DNA from: Bacteroidales bacterium
GTDB taxonomy: Bacteria > Bacteroidota > Bacteroidia > Bacteroidales > UBA932
DNA length: 64,000 nt
Direction: 5' to 3'
NCBI GenBank assembly: GCA_023667095.1
Contig: JAMPAT010000010.1
Coordinates: 54,931 to 118,930, forward strand
The notes under the pieces are model-generated. The model had not been told where the DNA came from. It saw only the letters and a list, made by a program, of their open reading frames with translations, and did not search any database. This document shows, in pieces, positions 1 through 9,300 of the stretch. Made by a program: the position numbers and the translations under genes. Position 1 is the stretch's first letter; the number at the start of each line of letters is the position of its first letter.

Positions 1-191
1 ATGACTTCCCTCAGAAATGGGTAAAGGCGATGAAGATGAATACATTGTCATTGAAGCTGCAGGCTACCAACCTTGCCCTGCTCTATGCTGACAAGAAACT
101 CAACGGGCAGGATCCTGAGTTCTTCAACACTGGCGGTGTTGCGACTCCGCTTCCGAAGCAGTTTACCGTAACACTTAGAATTGGCCTGTAA
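1..191 (+). CDS. SusC/RagA-type TonB-dependent receptor, C-terminal end only
   Basis: Only the last 62 residues are in the window, read from base 3 to the TAA at 189-191. The fragment contains LYADKKLNGQDPEFF and ends PKQFTVTLRIGL, which is the typical last strand of SusC-family outer-membrane receptors. The gene lies 20 bases upstream of a SusD-like gene, which is the universal SusC-SusD order. The full receptor would carry out TonB-dependent uptake of the ligand captured by SusD. The substrate cannot be read from this fragment, but the following genes point to peptides or proteins. Confidence 0.9.
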   Translation, partial: DFPQKWVKAMKMNTLSLKLQATNLALLYADKKLNGQDPEFFNTGGVATPLPKQFTVTLRIGL

Positions 192-211
192 AACCATTAA
201 ATCAAGAAAAC

Positions 212-1822
212 ATGAAAATGAGAAACATATATCTTTTCTTTGCACTTCTGCTTGTCCCGGCTTTCTTGTCATGCAACAAGTGGCTTGATGTCATGCCGGA
301 CAACAGGGCTGAAGTGGACACCGTGGAGAAGGTGGCTAAGCTGCTGGTCAGTGCATACTCTGACTCAGACTATATAATCACAGCGGAAATGGCGGCGGAC
401 AACCTTGATGACATGGGTGCTTCAAATCCATACAGCTCCCGTTTCTATGAGCAGATGTTCTACTCATGGTGCGATGTCACTGAGGCAGACAATGATGACC
501 CGAAGAACCTGTGGCAAGGATATTACGGTGCCATTACCAACGCCAACCAGGCATTGGCTGCCATTGAGGAACTTGGCAATACCGAGGAACTTGCCCCTTA
601 CCGCGGAGAGGCTCTACTGTGCAGGGCATATGCGCATTTCATACTTGTCAACATGTTCTGCAAGGCCTATAATCCGGCTACTGCAGACACAGACCTCGGT
701 ATTCCTTATATGGACAAGCCTGAGACAGAGCTGGACCCAAAATATGAGAGAGGAACTGTGGCTGAGGTCTACAGCAATATCCGGAAAGACATAGAGGAAG
801 GCCTTCCGCTTATCAATGACGGAGTCTACTCCATACCTAAGTTCCATTTCAATGAGAAGGCTGCCAATACATTTGCTTCAAGATTCTACCTCTTCACCGG
901 AGAATGGGATGAGGCTATCAGATGTGCAAATGTTGCCCTAGGCTCATCTCCAAGGGAACTCCTCCGTGATTACGTGACACTTGCATCCTATCCAAAGGAC
1001 CTGACAGTAGTGCCTGTACAGTATTCAAGCTCGAATATGAAGAATAACTTCCTTCTCCAGGCAAGCTATTCATATACCGGATATTTCTACAGCAACTATT
1101 TTTTCCATGGACGCTTTTCGCAGAACAATTTCCTTGTGCAGACAGAAATCATGAACTGTGCACCTTGGGGAACATTTACTCCATCTGCATCAAGCTATAC
1201 GTATGGAAACATGTACAAGCTTACTCCATACGTCTATATCGGGACAAATTTCGACAAGACCATCTTGCCTAAATACAATCCGCGTCTGATGGAATACACA
1301 GACCCTGTTGCCGGAGTCGGATATTTCAGGACCCTTTCAATGCCGTTGATAGCAGAGGAGGCCCTTCTGAACCGTGCGGAAGCCTATATAATGAAGGAAG
1401 ACTATACAAAGGCACTTGAGGATATCAACCTCTGGACAAACAATACGCTGAATCCGGCAAGGTGTACGCCAAACCTGACAGAGGAGTCTATACAGGCATG
1501 GGCAGACAGCTATGAATATTATACGGCTACCGCCCCTACTCCAAAGAAAAGGCTGAGCCCTATGCTTGTTACACTTGAGGAAGGCAGCAAGAAAGAGGCG
1601 TTTACACATTGCATACTCTACATCAGGAGGGTTGAATTCATGCAGTGCGGAATGAGGTGGTTTGACGTCAAGAGATACGGTATAGAAGTCTACCGCCGTA
1701 CAATCAGCACATCATTCGCCGTGTCAAATGTTGCAGACTGCCTGACTGTAGATGACGAGAGACGCGCTCTGCAGCTTCCTAAGGATGTCATTACTGCAGG
1801 CCTTACTCCAAACCCACGTTAA
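212..1822 (+). CDS. SusD/RagB family nutrient-binding outer-membrane lipoprotein
   Basis: This 536-residue protein starts with a lipoprotein signal (AFLSC lipobox near residue 20), followed by NKWLDVMPDNRAEVDTVEK, a typical SusD N-terminus. The middle has the helical TPR-like core with 'GYYGAITNANQALAAIEE' and 'YRGEALLCRAYAHFILVNMF'. The C-terminal part has the family pattern RRVEFMQCGMRWFDVKRYG. It would sit on the cell surface as the lid and ligand-binding partner of the SusC receptor just upstream. The ligand is not evident. The presence of a metallohydrolase and a secreted subtilase downstream suggests peptides rather than glycans, which is inference. Confidence 0.95.
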   Translation: MKMRNIYLFFALLLVPAFLSCNKWLDVMPDNRAEVDTVEKVAKLLVSAYSDSDYIITAEMAADNLDDMGASNPYSSRFYEQMFYSWCDVTEADNDDPKNLWQGYYGAITNANQALAAIEELGNTEELAPYRGEALLCRAYAHFILVNMFCKAYNPATADTDLGIPYMDKPETELDPKYERGTVAEVYSNIRKDIEEGLPLINDGVYSIPKFHFNEKAANTFASRFYLFTGEWDEAIRCANVALGSSPRELLRDYVTLASYPKDLTVVPVQYSSSNMKNNFLLQASYSYTGYFYSNYFFHGRFSQNNFLVQTEIMNCAPWGTFTPSASSYTYGNMYKLTPYVYIGTNFDKTILPKYNPRLMEYTDPVAGVGYFRTLSMPLIAEEALLNRAEAYIMKEDYTKALEDINLWTNNTLNPARCTPNLTEESIQAWADSYEYYTATAPTPKKRLSPMLVTLEEGSKKEAFTHCILYIRRVEFMQCGMRWFDVKRYGIEVYRRTISTSFAVSNVADCLTVDDERRALQLPKDVITAGLTPNPR

Positions 1823-1825
1823 CAG

Positions 1826-2737
1826 ATGTTTAAATACATGATAAATATGAACAGATACCTGAAATATTTTATAGTAATGCTGGTTGCTGCCGCATTGGCC
1901 TCATGTGCAGAAAAGCCGCTGGACCCGCAGAGCCAGATAATTGACTCACAGTCGCAGAAGAACGAGTTTGACAGGTGGATAATCAGGAATTATGTCGAGC
2001 CATACAACATTGACTTCAAATACCGGATGGAAAGGAATGAGTCGGACATGAACTACTGGCTTGTGCCGGCTGAATATGACAAGTCAATCCAGATGGCAAA
2101 GCTGATGCTCTACCTCTGTATCGAACCGTATGACGAGATTACCGGCAGCAAGGAGTTTATCCGCAGCTATTATCCGAAGATGATACACCTGATAGGCTCT
2201 GCTGCATACAACAATAACAAGACAATGGTGCTCGGTACAGCAGAAGGCGGTCTCAAGATAACCATGTACTATGTGAATAACATCATGCTTGACCCGGATT
2301 ATCTGAACCATTACTATTTCAAGACCATGCATCATGAGTTTACGCATATCCTGAACCAGACAAAGCCTTATTCAACTGACTTTGACATGATTTCAGGAGC
2401 AGACTATGTCACCGACTCATGGAGCGATGCCTGGGAAGGCAGCACGCTTGAGGCACAGGATGCCAGTGCCCAGAAGGCCGGATTCATCAGCACATACGCC
2501 TCAAAGGAGGCAGGGGAGGATTTTGCCGAGCTGCTGTCTCTCTATGTCACAAATACGGAGGAGTACTGGAATGGTGTGCTTGCAAATGCCGGTGCCGGAG
2601 CAGACAAGATCAGGGCAAAGTTTGACATTGTGTACAACTATATGATCAATTCATGGGATATCGACCTGGATGAGCTGAGGGATATCATACATGGGCGCCA
2701 GGACAGAATCGGTGAACTTGATCTTGAGAACCTTTAA
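1826..2737 (+). CDS. substrate import-associated zinc metallohydrolase lipoprotein (HExxH family)
   Basis: The protein is about 300 residues with a lipoprotein signal (ALASC). It has the zinc motif HHEFTHILNQ near residue 170 and a downstream acidic segment AGEDFAELLSLYV that supplies the likely third ligand. This pattern matches the lipoprotein metallohydrolase family that accompanies SusC/SusD pairs (TIGR04549-like). Three in-frame ATGs occur at 1826, 1838 and 1847; the last gives the cleanest signal peptide (MNRYLKYFIVML). The gene follows susD by 3 bases, so it is co-transcribed. The expected role is surface or periplasmic hydrolysis of imported substrate. Confidence 0.88.
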   Translation: MFKYMINMNRYLKYFIVMLVAAALASCAEKPLDPQSQIIDSQSQKNEFDRWIIRNYVEPYNIDFKYRMERNESDMNYWLVPAEYDKSIQMAKLMLYLCIEPYDEITGSKEFIRSYYPKMIHLIGSAAYNNNKTMVLGTAEGGLKITMYYVNNIMLDPDYLNHYYFKTMHHEFTHILNQTKPYSTDFDMISGADYVTDSWSDAWEGSTLEAQDASAQKAGFISTYASKEAGEDFAELLSLYVTNTEEYWNGVLANAGAGADKIRAKFDIVYNYMINSWDIDLDELRDIIHGRQDRIGELDLENL

Positions 2738-2749
2738 TTTGAAAAAGTC

Positions 2750-4051
2750 ATGAAGAAAACATATTTGATGCTTCTCGCAATATTGCCTTTCCTGTTCCAG
2801 TCCTGCCTTTTTGAGGACAAGGACCTGTTTGACAAGACTGCCTCGGAAAGGCTTGAGGAATTTCTTGCTGAATACAAGGCCCTGCTCTCATCCTCTGAAA
2901 ACGGATGGCTTTTAGAGTATTATCCTGACGAGGAACTGACGTATGGAGGATATGCCTATGTCGTAAATTTTACGGACGAGGATGTCGTTGCATCGTTTGA
3001 ACTTGCCGAAGACCTTTCAAAGACTGTAATAAGCTATTATAAGCTTACGGGTGACGATGGCCCGGTACTGACTTTTGACACATACAATGAATATCTGCAT
3101 TACTTCGCAACTCCGGATATCAATGACTATGAGGCGATGCATGGAGACTATGAATTCAACATTGCCGGAAAGTCAGATGACGGCTCTGAGGTCTACCTTA
3201 CCGGAAAGAAGACAGGAAACAGAATGACTCTCAGGAAAATCGACTCAGCACCTGCAGAATACCTGTCAAAGGTCGTCGAGGTGTCTGATGCAATGGCTGC
3301 GCCGGCATATTCACTTTCCATAGGTGAGATTGAGGCTGAATGCGAAATGGAATACAATGTCATCTATTATTCGTATTCTGTCACAGGGACATCTGACGGA
3401 GAGACAGTCGCACCGGTGGAACTTTATGAGGGGCAGATCCCGTTCTGCTTCACACCTTCCGGAATACATTTCTATGAGCCTGCAGAAATAGATGGTGTCA
3501 CATATGACAGCATGACATTCAAGGACAATACACTTGTCTCTGAAGACGGAAAGCTTGTCATTTCAAAGATAATACCTCCTCTCAACCAGATGCTTGTCAC
3601 AGGGGACTGGTTTATCAGCTATGATAACCTCAGTGCATACGCAAAGCTGTATTTTGACAGGGCAGACTCACAGCTGATGTCTTCTGAAGGGGAATCATTG
3701 AGATTTGCTTTCATGGGCAAGGGAAATACTGTCAATTCAGGCTATACCTCTGCATGGGGCTTCACCTTTGTCACCGATGCAGGATATGGCGGACAGCTTA
3801 CAATGACGACTTCACTCGAGGGAGATGACAAGGTGTCAATGGTATTTGCCATGACAGGACAGGGTGACGGAGTCTATTATCACAACAACTGTGGCTTCCA
3901 CTATTATCTGAATGTGTTCGGATACAGTTCTGCAAGGATATTTACAATTACTGCTGACAATGAGTCTGCTCCGTCTTACCTGACCCTTACTGAGGATGCA
4001 AATCCTGACAACTGGGTACGTCTGGAGGCGCGGCAGGTAACTTACAAGTAA
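2750..4051 (+). CDS. DUF4302 domain lipoprotein
   Basis: The protein has 433 residues and a lipobox FQSC at about residue 19. After the anchor comes 'ASERLEEFLAEYKALLSSS' and then 'NGWLLEYYPDEE...GGYAYVVNFT', the recognisable start of the DUF4302 family found in SusC/D operons. The rest is rich in beta strands and aromatic residues, as in surface substrate-binding lipoproteins. It lies 12 bases after the metallohydrolase and is part of the same operon. No catalytic motif is visible. The function of DUF4302 is unknown; an auxiliary ligand-binding role is inferred from context. Confidence 0.82.
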   Translation: MKKTYLMLLAILPFLFQSCLFEDKDLFDKTASERLEEFLAEYKALLSSSENGWLLEYYPDEELTYGGYAYVVNFTDEDVVASFELAEDLSKTVISYYKLTGDDGPVLTFDTYNEYLHYFATPDINDYEAMHGDYEFNIAGKSDDGSEVYLTGKKTGNRMTLRKIDSAPAEYLSKVVEVSDAMAAPAYSLSIGEIEAECEMEYNVIYYSYSVTGTSDGETVAPVELYEGQIPFCFTPSGIHFYEPAEIDGVTYDSMTFKDNTLVSEDGKLVISKIIPPLNQMLVTGDWFISYDNLSAYAKLYFDRADSQLMSSEGESLRFAFMGKGNTVNSGYTSAWGFTFVTDAGYGGQLTMTTSLEGDDKVSMVFAMTGQGDGVYYHNNCGFHYYLNVFGYSSARIFTITADNESAPSYLTLTEDANPDNWVRLEARQVTYK

Positions 4052-4063
4052 AAAATCTGTGTT

Positions 4064-5614
4064 ATGAAAAAGATACAATCATTATATTGGACAGGAATCC
4101 TTGCTGCCGTCATGGCAGCAGGATGCGATCCTGTGGAAAACACAATCGGGGGGGGCATCACAGTTCCTGATGACGTTACATTTGCCGTCAGTGCGTCTGA
4201 TGTCACTACAGATATGGCCAGAATCACTATTTCCCATGACGGAACAAGTGCAAATACCTTCTGCGGCTTTTGCTATGATGACATTGAAACCAGCGTTGAC
4301 ATGGCCATCAACCGCAGGGTTGCAGAAATGTCGCAAAGCGGCAATGAACTTGCAGACTTCCTCATCGGCGGGACATCATACAGGTATATCCTGAAAAATC
4401 TTGAGTCAAGGAAAACTTACAGGTATGTTGTCTTCGGGCTTAATGCTGACGGTACGGTATATGGAACCCCTGGCCAATGTGAATTCAGCACAGAAAGGGT
4501 ATCAGCTGAGTTTTCGGTAAATGTGTCAAATGTCGGGACTGAAACAGCTTCCGCATCTGTGTCAAGCACCGGCTATGACGATGATACCTGGTATGCCTTC
4601 TGTACAGAAGACCTTGATTCGGACTTGTCTGATGTCATTGCGGCAGAGATTGCCGTATTGGGGGAAAGAATAGCCTCCAGCCTGAAGTCAGGCAATGCCG
4701 AGGTGGAATTTACCGGACTTAGGCAGGATACCGGCTACCGTGTCGTTGTGACCGGCCTGCTTGCAGACGGAACTGTATATGGGACAGCTGTGTCGGCTTC
4801 ATTCAAGACAGAGCGTGAGCCTGTTGTGTACCGTGTAAATGAAGCATGGACAGTCACATATGCTGGGCGGGCAGACTATGAAGGAGAGCTTTCTGACTTT
4901 ATCTCTGTTACATCCACTTCTTCAGCGGACAGATATGTAATTGGAGTATATTCTGCTGAGACAGTGTCAAAATTCGGCATTGAGGCAGTATGTGAGGATG
5001 TTGCTGCCGGAATTGTAGAGCTTGTGGAACAGTTTGTGGGACAGGGTTTACCGAGGGATCTGGTCATGAGCGTATTCACACATACTGAATCTGCAGATGA
5101 ACCTTACAACCTGTTTGATCCAGGTGAGTACATTGCCGTAGCTGCAGGAATTGACGATGACCTTAATGTGACAGGACTATATGCACTTTCTGATGCCTTT
5201 GTTATCGAGGAGGCTGAAGAGGAAGATGCCACGGAAGGATACAAGGCATGGCTTGGAACATGGAATATTACAGATGCCAAAGATTCCCAAAACAATCATA
5301 GCGTCACCATTGCAGCAGATGAGGTCAATAAGTCGTATGTAGTCACAGACTTCATTTCTGAGAAGTGTACATACAAGGCTGAATTTGATGCGAGTACAAA
5401 TGAACTTGTATTCAAGACCTATGATGAGCCGCACCGTTGGAATTTCACAGATTTCTATGGCAATATCAAGTATTTGGGATTGATCCAGGTCGGTGCAGAC
5501 TCACAGTTTGTAGGCGGCAGTATGAGATGGCAAGGGCAGAGATGGACGGCGATGTGGCAACAATCAAGATATGCTGCAAAGTTACTATCGAAAATAACAG
5601 CACATATGATATAA
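4064..5614 (+). CDS. repeat-containing surface lipoprotein (Fn3-like repeats), frameshifted near its 3' end
   Basis: The open frame gives 516 residues with a lipobox (MAAGC). It has at least two similar repeats, each containing 'YRYVVFGLNADGTVYGTPG' or 'YRVVVTGLLADGTVYGTAV', which resemble fibronectin type III-like modules. The reading frame breaks near 5530-5550: the last residues (WTAMWQQSRYAAKLL and on) look non-coding, while good coding sequence continues in the -1 frame to 5838. A single missing base explains this. A run of eight G occurs at 4148-4155, soon after the lipobox. The protein is probably a surface-exposed accessory protein of the SusCD locus; the ligand is unknown. Confidence 0.7.
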   Translation: MKKIQSLYWTGILAAVMAAGCDPVENTIGGGITVPDDVTFAVSASDVTTDMARITISHDGTSANTFCGFCYDDIETSVDMAINRRVAEMSQSGNELADFLIGGTSYRYILKNLESRKTYRYVVFGLNADGTVYGTPGQCEFSTERVSAEFSVNVSNVGTETASASVSSTGYDDDTWYAFCTEDLDSDLSDVIAAEIAVLGERIASSLKSGNAEVEFTGLRQDTGYRVVVTGLLADGTVYGTAVSASFKTEREPVVYRVNEAWTVTYAGRADYEGELSDFISVTSTSSADRYVIGVYSAETVSKFGIEAVCEDVAAGIVELVEQFVGQGLPRDLVMSVFTHTESADEPYNLFDPGEYIAVAAGIDDDLNVTGLYALSDAFVIEEAEEEDATEGYKAWLGTWNITDAKDSQNNHSVTIAADEVNKSYVVTDFISEKCTYKAEFDASTNELVFKTYDEPHRWNFTDFYGNIKYLGLIQVGADSQFVGGSMRWQGQRWTAMWQQSRYAAKLLSKITAHMI

Positions 5615-5838
5615 CAGGCATTTATGCTGCTGTCTATGCTGAAGGCTCCACTACCTCTGCCGGAGGTGTCGGAATGATTAATCTTCCGGCTGCAATGGCC
5701 AAGGGAGCCGCCACTGCAGCAGCCGGCAAGTCTGCAATGTTGCGGACCTCCGTTTCAAGGCGTATTGTGCCGGCAAAGGAGAAAACATCTTTAAAGATTA
5801 AGGAAGCAGCACTTTCAGAGACAGTCTGTGCTGAGTAA
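5530..5838 (+). pseudogene. C-terminal continuation of the repeat lipoprotein in the -1 frame
   Basis: From about 5540 the -1 frame encodes EMDGDVATIKICCKVTIEN, then TYDITGIYAAVYAEGSTT and on to CAE at 5838. This looks like the true C-terminal domain of the preceding lipoprotein: it is hydrophobic-polar beta-like sequence and has no start site of its own. One added base near 5540 would join both parts into a protein of about 590 residues. Whether this is a real mutation or an assembly indel cannot be told here. Confidence 0.55.
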
Positions 5839-5911
5839 TCAGATGAACCATTACAGCGGAGGACAGCCCGGACGGATGCCCTCCGCTGTGCCAATATATA
5901 AGCCGTACAAT

Positions 5912-8254
5912 ATGAATATCAGGAAAATCGCAATTGCTGCAGTCATGTCCTGCATGTTGCCGGGATGTACAGACTGCCCTCCCGGGCAGGTCAGTTCCGG
6001 TGATGGCAATGTCCTTGATGTCCCGGAACATGCCATAGTGCCTGGAGCAGTCACAGTCCGTGTTTCAGAGCATCTTGCGGAACGTCTGCTGGAATCATGC
6101 AGCAAAGACGGGACAGTTGCTACCAAAGCCTCCGGATTCAGTCTTTCCGGGGGCAATGTCACGGGTGTCAGGACACTGTTCCGTATAGGAGGCAAATTTG
6201 AGGCGAGACAGCGTGAGGCCGGGTTGCACAGATGGTTTGTAATAGAATATGACACTGATGTGCCGTCAACAAAGGCTTCCTCGGAAATCATGGATATGGA
6301 AGGCGTGGAGCTGGCTGAACCGGTTCTGAGAATCAAGCGTAATTCTGTAGAGATGAATGATCCGTATCTTTCAGGGCAATGGCATTATTGCAATACGGGC
6401 CAGTACGGCTTTGCCGAGGGGATAGACATACGTCTTCAGGAGGCCTGGGATACATACGGCGTTTTCGGGGACAGCAGTGTGACTGTTGCAATCATCGATG
6501 GCGGTGTCGACATTACTCATCCGGATCTTATCGGAAATCTATGGACCAACGAGGCGGAGCTGAATGGTACGGCTGGTGCCGATGATGATGGGAACGGCTA
6601 CCGTGATGATGTGCATGGATATAATTTTGTAACCGGTTCTGCGGATATCCATGGAGAGACACACGGTACACATGTCGCAGGAACAGTTTCCGCAGTCAAC
6701 AATAACGGTATTGGTGTGTGTGGAGTTGCCGGAGGACGGTATCCTGAAATTCCGGGTGCCCGGCTGATGTGTCTGCAGATTATGGATGACAGGTATGAAG
6801 ACAGAGGCGCATATATTGAGCCTGTTTTCCAGTATGCGGCAGACAACGGTGCTGTGATTGCACAGAACAGCTGGGGATACGAAGTCTCCCCATCAAGCAT
6901 GCCGGCTTCGGAAAAGGCGGCAATAGACTATTTCATCAGATATGCCGGGACCGATGAATATGGCAGGCAGACCGGCCCGATGAAAGGAGGGCTGGTTGTC
7001 TTTGCCGCAGGCAATGAGAATGTCAGCCTTTCCTATCCCGGGGCATACGAAAAGGTCCTTTCTGTCGCGGCAATAGGACCGTACGGAAGCGCAGCCTATT
7101 ATACTAACTACGGTCCATGGGTGGATGTCTGTGCACCGGGAGGTGACCTGCAGGCGAACTATCAGTACGGAGGGGTCATGAGCACTGTGCCTGGTAGACA
7201 GTATGCAAGGCTGCAGGGTACATCTATGGCATGCCCCCATGTTTCGGGGCTTGCAGCGCTTGTGCTTTCTTGTGCAGGACGTGAGGGCTATACATGTGAT
7301 GATCTGTACAGGACAATCATAGACACAGCTGATCCGGATATCTATAATTATAATCCTGCACGCAAAGGCCAGCTTGGCTCCGGGATGATAGATGCTGTAA
7401 AGGCACTTTCATTCCTGCACACTGCGCCTGATGACAATCATCCTCCTGTCATTGAGGCATCTGATGATTCTCCTATTGTTGTCGGCCCATACGGGACTGT
7501 GACACGTTCATACACATCTTCCGACATTGACGGGGACAGGACAAGGATATCATGTGCGGCAGAAGGGAATACGGCTGGCTTGACTTATTCTTGTCCGGCT
7601 GAAAATCAGGTTACCGTATCAATAGACGGGGCAAAATCAACGGCAGGGGAATATTCATTTACGATAACAGCTGTGGACCAGTACGGGACTGAGACATTTT
7701 TGACTGTCCCTTATACTGTACAGGAAAATCATGCACCGGCAATGATTGGAGAGATAGGGACAGCAGGTATAAATGGAGCCGGCAGTTCTGTGTCATTCAG
7801 TGTCTATGACTATTTCAGTGATGAAGATGGAGAGCCTCTTGCAGTCATTGCAAATGTCTCTGACAGGAATGTTGTTGCCTTTTCATATCTGGACGGGGAA
7901 ATCACACTGAAGGGCCTCAGGACAGGAACAGCGGAAGTGCGTCTCACGGTATGCGATACAAGGGGAGCTGCAGCCGGATGCAAGTTCAGCGTGTTTGTAC
8001 GTGATGCGTCACGTCCGTTTGACCTTTACCCGAATCCTGCAAGAGAATATGTAAATGTACGTACAGGGGAGGACAGGGAGTGCATAGTTGAAATCTGTTC
8101 CTCGACAGGTACCAAGATGTTTTCTGCAAAATCCTTCATCGGAATATCCCGTCCTATGCAGATAAATGTAGCCGCGCTTGCCCCTGGGACATATACAGTT
8201 GCACTGACAGGCAGCGACGGTAGCAAGTCGAAGGCTAATTTTGTGAAACTGTAA
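5912..8254 (+). CDS. S8 (subtilisin-like) serine peptidase with lipoprotein-type signal and T9SS C-terminal sorting domain
   Basis: The chosen start (ATG at 5912, MNIRKIAIAAVM) gives 780 residues and a signal ending MLPGC; a start at 5828 would put the signal inside the protein. The catalytic triad is clear: Asp in AIIDGGVDITHPDL, His in HGTHVAGTVSA, Ser in GTSMACPHVSGLAALVL. After the peptidase come two Ig/cadherin-like beta domains (about 530-690). The last 80 residues begin FDLYPNPAREYVNV, the hallmark of T9SS type A sorting domains. It likely degrades proteins outside the cell to feed the SusCD importer upstream. The combination of a possible lipobox with a T9SS tail is odd. Confidence 0.92.
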   Translation: MNIRKIAIAAVMSCMLPGCTDCPPGQVSSGDGNVLDVPEHAIVPGAVTVRVSEHLAERLLESCSKDGTVATKASGFSLSGGNVTGVRTLFRIGGKFEARQREAGLHRWFVIEYDTDVPSTKASSEIMDMEGVELAEPVLRIKRNSVEMNDPYLSGQWHYCNTGQYGFAEGIDIRLQEAWDTYGVFGDSSVTVAIIDGGVDITHPDLIGNLWTNEAELNGTAGADDDGNGYRDDVHGYNFVTGSADIHGETHGTHVAGTVSAVNNNGIGVCGVAGGRYPEIPGARLMCLQIMDDRYEDRGAYIEPVFQYAADNGAVIAQNSWGYEVSPSSMPASEKAAIDYFIRYAGTDEYGRQTGPMKGGLVVFAAGNENVSLSYPGAYEKVLSVAAIGPYGSAAYYTNYGPWVDVCAPGGDLQANYQYGGVMSTVPGRQYARLQGTSMACPHVSGLAALVLSCAGREGYTCDDLYRTIIDTADPDIYNYNPARKGQLGSGMIDAVKALSFLHTAPDDNHPPVIEASDDSPIVVGPYGTVTRSYTSSDIDGDRTRISCAAEGNTAGLTYSCPAENQVTVSIDGAKSTAGEYSFTITAVDQYGTETFLTVPYTVQENHAPAMIGEIGTAGINGAGSSVSFSVYDYFSDEDGEPLAVIANVSDRNVVAFSYLDGEITLKGLRTGTAEVRLTVCDTRGAAAGCKFSVFVRDASRPFDLYPNPAREYVNVRTGEDRECIVEICSSTGTKMFSAKSFIGISRPMQINVAALAPGTYTVALTGSDGSKSKANFVKL

Positions 8255-8297
8255 ATCTGCTTGGTTGAATGGATTTTTCATGGAAACAAATAAAAGT

Positions 8298-9242
8298 ATG
8301 AAGAAATATATAGGAACAATTCTGGCATTGAATATTTGCCTATGTGCGCAGATTCTTTCGGCCCAGGAGAATATTGTGACAGAAAAGACAGTTGCCATGC
8401 CTTTCCTGTCCATGGATCCATCTCCTGTAGGCATGTCGATGGGAGGCGTGCCGGCAGCGGTGCGTCCGGATGCCGGTGCACATTTCGGGAATTTTGCGGC
8501 AGTCCCGTTTTCTGACAAGAAATTCTCTGCCGGAGCGTCCTTTTCCCTGTGGCAGCCTTCCGGTGCATCGTCCAGCATTGTGTCTGCAGGGGCAATGTGG
8601 AAAGCCGGCAGGAGAATAGGCCTTACCATGGGCCTTTCTTCCGGGATAGGAAAGGCGTACGAAACCATGGACATGTACGGAATAAGCTCCGGCACATTTA
8701 CTCCTGTCGACATTCGTGCCGGGGTTGGAGTATCATTTCTTGCGGCCCGGTTCCTGTCAATAGGTGCGACGTTGAACTATGCGCGTTCTTCACTTGCTGC
8801 GGAGAATTCACTGAATACTTTCTTTGCTGATGTACAGGCAATTTTCAGGTTCAAGACTTTTAATGTCTCATTGGCTGCACGGAATCTTGGATTGCCGGTC
8901 AAGGATGCCTCCGGTACGCAGTACAATCTTCCAATGGATATTGAGGCAGGAGCCGGATATTGCAATACATTCGGGGAACACCAGTTATCCATAGGGGCTG
9001 AGGCCGGATATTTTTTCTGCACCGGCAGTACTGGATTTTCTGCCGGTGCCGGCGCGGAATATGTCTTGATGGACATGGTCGCATTCCGGGCAGGATACCA
9101 TTATTCCAATGTATGTGTTCCGTCACATGCCTCTGCCGGTCTCGGACTCAAGTTCTACGGTGTAAACATCGACCTTTCATACCTGTTTGCAAGCAAGGTA
9201 ATGAAAAACACATTCGGCATCGCCTTAGGGTATTCATTCTGA
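8298..9242 (+). CDS. PorV/PorQ-like outer-membrane beta-barrel protein
   Basis: Starting at the ATG at 8298 (MKKYIGTILALNI) gives 314 residues with a signal peptide cleaved near ILSAQ. The mature start 'MPFLSMDPSPVGMSMGGVPAAV' resembles the N-terminus of the PorV/PorQ/UPF0164 family, in which an early MGG(A/V) turn is followed by many amphipathic strands. The chain ends GIALGYSF with a terminal Phe, as in outer-membrane barrels. PorV-type proteins shuttle T9SS cargo at the outer membrane; here the gene lies 43 bases after a T9SS-type peptidase, which fits. Assignment to PorV, PorQ or another member is not settled. Confidence 0.7.
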   Translation: MKKYIGTILALNICLCAQILSAQENIVTEKTVAMPFLSMDPSPVGMSMGGVPAAVRPDAGAHFGNFAAVPFSDKKFSAGASFSLWQPSGASSSIVSAGAMWKAGRRIGLTMGLSSGIGKAYETMDMYGISSGTFTPVDIRAGVGVSFLAARFLSIGATLNYARSSLAAENSLNTFFADVQAIFRFKTFNVSLAARNLGLPVKDASGTQYNLPMDIEAGAGYCNTFGEHQLSIGAEAGYFFCTGSTGFSAGAGAEYVLMDMVAFRAGYHYSNVCVPSHASAGLGLKFYGVNIDLSYLFASKVMKNTFGIALGYSF

Positions 9243-9266
9243 GACTTAATGTGCAGGACATGGCTA

Positions 9267-9300
9267 CATATCCCCGATGGACAAAATCATCGGGGATATG
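9267..9300. terminator. 12-bp perfect hairpin after the SusCD operon
   Basis: CATATCCCCGAT at 9267-9278 pairs perfectly with ATCGGGGATATG at 9289-9300 around a 10-base loop, starting 24 bases after the stop codon of the PorV-like gene. There is no U-run, so it is either a terminator lacking the canonical tail or an mRNA-stabilising hairpin. Confidence 0.6.

Noticed and set aside
5851..6336. 161-codon minus-strand frame
   Set aside because: Shadow of the S8 peptidase gene.
8009..8713. 234-codon minus-strand frame across the peptidase and PorV-like genes
   Set aside because: Crosses two good plus-strand genes and has no domain.
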